Source: Cladochytrium replicatum
Lineage: Eukaryota > Chytridiomycota > Chytridiomycetes > Cladochytriales > Cladochytriaceae
NCBI GenBank assembly: GCA_025526935.1
Contig: JAHLKD010000017.1
Location: 124,001-188,000, forward strand
Length of the DNA stretch: 64,000 bases
Direction: 5' to 3'
Of this stretch, positions 61,001 through 64,000 are shown piece after piece (position 1 is the first letter of the stretch; every line of letters begins with the position of its first letter). A program made the translations under genes and the position numbers. The notes beneath the pieces were generated by a model, which saw only the letters and a list, made by a program, of their open reading frames with translations, did no database searches and was not told where the DNA came from.

Positions 61001-61438
61001 GGATCTTTCAGACGAATCTCCCAATCTGCTGTAGTAGATGTTGCGGTTGTCAGAAGCTTTTGGAGAGGTAGCAGTATCCACTGCGGGAGAAGGGTGAGAT
61101 GAGGTTGGATTACGCCTGTCCAAACTGCGAGCCCTCGATTTTGCGGGACGAGGTGGAGGATTTACAGCCGAGGCTGGTTGGGCGGGCATTGGGGGAGCAG
61201 CCGAGATCGAGGACCAGTAGGGATCATTTGCGGTAGTGAGCAACTCGCTCCAAGTGGTCGACACGTTGGTGCGAGTATCTGAAATACGGAACAACGCAGA
61301 GATAAGCTTCGACAAGCCCAGTTGTGTTTGTGGGATCATACCATCTTCACCATCATGACCGGCAACAGCAATGCTGAATGGGGCAGAAGTGACAGCATTG
61401 CCCTTGTTCTGGTTTCTCTTCGAGTTGAGATGGCTCAT
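58008..61438 (-). CDS. Type II membrane-anchored GH5-like glycoside hydrolase
   Basis: The first exon runs from ATG 61438 to 59699, followed by four or five smaller exons to the stop at 58008. The cytosolic N-terminus (about 470 residues) is Ser/Arg-rich and holds about six copies of a YGTATR motif. One membrane segment follows (VIAISAAVSLLLAIALTLTL), then a Gly/Ser/Pro linker. The catalytic domain starts FVSFNVPDLNGI. It includes VIRIYCMGFG, LGVRVIIPLIDMWNW, the acid/base block FGWQTGNEMGGWEQ and the nucleophile block SLVVTEMGLV, as in GH5-type mannanases and related enzymes with two catalytic Glu. A C-terminal beta-rich region follows. Cell-wall or plant mannan/glucan would be a likely substrate, but the subfamily is not certain. 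The N-terminal repeats and membrane anchor differ from ordinary secreted GH5 enzymes. Confidence 0.85.
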
Positions 61439-62119
61439 TGTGGTTCAAGTCTAAGTGTATCGTATCGACGGTCTAGCGGGTCTGCCTCCAATCTATGAAA
61501 TTCGGGGTATAGGCTCTCGCCAAGACTTCCACTTTTTACTATTTTTTATCTCTCACTGCCACGCCTCGATTTGTTTTTGACGGGTTTTTACGGTGGGAAA
61601 TTTTGGGTTGCCAACCTTATCCGCTGTGCTGCACACTACTTAGTCTTATTATTATTGCGAGACACTCACCTACAGCCACAACCAGCTTCAAACTGCCCGA
61701 CTGTTGTCGAATCTCTCTTGTCACAACTCACCAGGTCATAAACTGAATAGAATGCTCGAAGGAACACGAATCCACAGCGGTCTAGCAAGCGGAGGGATGT
61801 CCATACCCATGAATCCGCTCACACAGCTGTCCTAAACCTTGAGCACAGAGTCGTCCATAAGTATTATGTACCAATCACGTAGTCTCAATCACAGCATAAA
61901 ACTCATTTGGACGTATTTTGCCAGCGAGATCTAGGATCAGGATCAGGCAATCTACACATCAAAAAGAAAATTTTCAGACTCGATTTCAAACTTACGGCGG
62001 AACAACTGCACAGTCCAAGGTGTACAGCTGCAAAAAATGGCCGTATTGAGAGCCTCTACTTCCTTTTTTTTTAAGCCGTGAGACCGCTGGCGGATTCTAT
62101 TGGTACTCAATAGACAAAG
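61439..62119. other. Upstream region of the GH5-like gene
   Basis: No coding exon is evident. It holds the promoter of the GH5-like gene. I see no clear regulatory motif. Confidence 0.45.
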
Positions 62120-63720
62120 TTGTGCTGGTTTCCCCTGTACCCCCTCCTAAGACCCCCGAACCCCTCTGGGCTCCCCCAAAGCGATCTGCACCGCCAGAGC
62201 AAGCACTGCCTACGAAGTTATCAAGTGCAGATCACGGCACCTCATCACTCCTCTCGGTTCCTGTGGCCCCCTCCCCGCCAATCCCGCAAACAAGCCGCCA
62301 CTTTCACCCGGGCTCCTCCAGCACACGCCCCTCCACCTCTTCAGGAGCATATGCTCCTTCCAAGTCCCTATCTGATCTATCCCGCTTTCGTGTGTCTGGC
62401 TTGGCCCCACCGTTGGATAGCGTCCTTCCAAAACTTCCCCTCCGGCTTGCAAGGCTCGCCAGCCGCGTGACGGTTATGGCACAGCCGGAACCCCCGCTGT
62501 CCTTGCGTCCCCGGAGATCGAGGTGCTGTCCGTTGCCGTTGGCGCTTCGCTCGCTTGCCTTCCCGTGTGATCCACGCCCCGCGTTTCCACTCTTGCATAT
62601 CATCACATCGCTTTTTCCAGACCATGGCCCTTGTAAAGCACCGCAGCCCAAACTTCACTCAGGTTATATAATTAAGATATTATTAAAATAACTGACTGAT
62701 AATAGCTATTCAGCATATTTAATATATGTCCTTTAGTACACTAGTTACAGATAAATCTAAACATAATACGGTATCTTGAGTCTCTGTGACTTCCCCCCTT
62801 TTCTCGGCCCACCTGCTGCGTGACGTGCCGGCACGCCTCCTCAAAATCCCGCCACAACCGCTGTGGACCCCACCACAACAGAATCTGCTCGAAACCTCAA
62901 CGAACCTACCGAAGGCCTTGTTCCTCCTCCTCCGTTGCACGTTCATGCTCCAACTTCCAAAGCCCAGCTGCCCGCATGTGCTCCACCAACGCCTCCTCCT
63001 GCCCCTGCCCCATAACTTCCACTGCAAGCCGCCCTAACCGCCGCGCAACTCTGTCCCGAACGTGATCCCTGATCCAGCTTGTGTCCGCCCGTGCCTTTCG
63101 GCATTTGTATATGTGATCTGTTTTCCGCTTGCTCTCGGCACCGTGGACATAACTATAACTCGTCCTGGTACAGATGTGGCCTTCGCTTGTGCAACTGTTC
63201 CATCGTAGCGCCCGAGCCGTGCAGCGTCTTCAGCCGTGTCGCTCGCCGGCCCGCCTCCGACAACCAGCCCTATCTCCCTCAAAACCCTCCGAAGCCTATC
63301 CCACACTACCACCCCTTCCTTCCTGCCCCACACGCGCCTCCAACCACATCTGCTCCCCCACTCCCCCACTCCCCCGCTTCCCACGCCTCTCCCTGTTGAC
63401 GGTGTGCCTCACCTGCCTCGATCAGCTCCTCATTTCCCTGATTTCCATCGTGCCACGCACCCGTACCACGTCCAATTTTCCCTGGAGCTGCTTGCCATAC
63501 ACCAAACTATGCAAGACTGCCCAAATCCGGCCCCCCGCCACCTTCCCGTACCTCCCGGCTCGCTGAGAGCCTCTCTTCCGTCTTGGGGAGCACAAGCAAC
63601 GAGATCCCAGTGTCGACAGCTCACAACGAGTGGTCATTCCGACGTCATCACCTCCAAGTGTCACCGCTTCCAGCTCGACTTCCCAGTACCCCTTCCGTGT
63701 CACTGGCACCCTTGCTGTGA
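62120..63720. other. Two GC-rich blocks with degenerate open frames, possible old mobile element
   Basis: Blocks at about 62120-62640 and 62780-63720 are clearly GC-richer than their surroundings and are split by an AT-rich spacer (62650-62775). Both strands have open frames of 80-190 codons. The minus strand carries Arg/Trp/Gly-rich pieces (RRVWGRKEGVVVWDRLRRVL, KAFGRFVEVSSRFCCGGVHS) in changing frames. The composition differs from the host genes. I do not recognise a reverse transcriptase or transposase motif, so an old element is only a guess. Confidence 0.35.
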
Positions 63721-63745
63721 ATCAATAAGTTTCCGTGCAACACCA

Positions 63746-64000
63746 ATGCTTACCCTCGGACTTACAGATCGATCCTTCGTAATAAGACTTGTCGGTCTCG
63801 CCGAACAAAAGAACACCACCTACTTCCGCATCCGCGTCCTCGCCAAGGTAAACGCTGAACAGCGGCTGAGAATCAGCTTTTGCTGAAACACAAAGCGATC
63901 ACATCAATCTAACTAAACATTCAGATAAATCATCACATACGTTGATAATTCTCACACGCTTGGGCCGAGATCGTATCAGGCCCAGCCAAACCGTCATCGA
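63746..64000 (+). CDS. Possible first exon of a gene running off the window
   Basis: From ATG 63746 the frame reads MLTLGLTDRSFVIRLVGLAE then TTYFRIRVLAK, ending at a good splice donor (aag|gtaaac near 63848). A possible acceptor precedes 63925. The second exon does not stay open in the matching phase, so this is weak. No family is recognised. Confidence 0.2.

Overview
This is a eukaryotic nuclear window packed with intron-bearing genes. Introns are short (about 45-100 nt) with GT-AG ends, intergenic gaps are small, and the encoded proteins are fungal in character: a DUF4246 protein, a TCP11/Sok1 protein, a fused NUP98-NUP96 precursor, SEN1, SKP1 and RPS23. A full-length ABCA-type transporter, a family largely missing from yeasts, together with TMEM18 points to an early-diverging fungus, most likely a chytrid. 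That placement is inference; no rRNA or other phylogenetic marker lies in the window.

Layout. 0.5-5 kb: a membrane-anchored PhoD-like protein whose metal ligands are replaced (minus strand), head-to-head with TMEM18 (plus), followed by SKP1 (plus). 5.3-13.1 kb: one ABCA-like transporter with an unequal pair of nucleotide-binding domains and a long N-terminal tail. 13.9-16.2 kb: a rhodanese plus dual-specificity phosphatase protein (minus). 16.5-19.4 kb: a leucine-rich-repeat plus DUF4246 protein with two apparent 1-nt frameshifts (minus), next to a 31-nt poly-C run. 19.9-27.3 kb: the NUP98-NUP96 precursor (minus). 27.7-34.8 kb: an RGS-domain protein with a repeated FFG-type motif and a TCP11/Sok1 protein (both plus). 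35.1-42.3 kb: SEN1 RNA/DNA helicase (plus), whose Walker A motif is coded by a 15-nt microexon. 42.3-44.4 kb: a decayed unidentified gene. 44.5-48.2 kb: a protein kinase with a long repetitive N-terminus (minus). 48.4-49.4 kb: a genuine eRF3/SUP35 pseudogene that keeps introns (minus). 49.9-50.4 kb: RPS23 (plus). 50.4-53.3 kb: decayed fragments. 53.4-55.2 kb: a disordered hypothetical protein (minus). 55.5-58 kb: AT-rich and gene-poor. 58.0-61.4 kb: a type II membrane-anchored GH5-like glycoside hydrolase (minus). 62.1-63.7 kb: GC-rich blocks with degenerate reading frames that may be an old mobile element.

The genes do not form one pathway. Housekeeping genes (SKP1, NUP98-96, SEN1, RPS23) sit among signalling genes (RGS, DSP, kinase, TCP11/Sok1) and cell-surface genes (PhoD-like protein, ABCA, GH5). 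The least ordinary items are the catalytically degenerate PhoD-like receptor-shaped protein, the asymmetric ABCA protein with a paired CxxC insert, the LRR-DUF4246 fusion, and the RGS protein with about six copies of an unrecognised motif. Exon joins were worked out by eye from splice signals and reading frame, so boundaries are good where family similarity runs across the join and tentative elsewhere.
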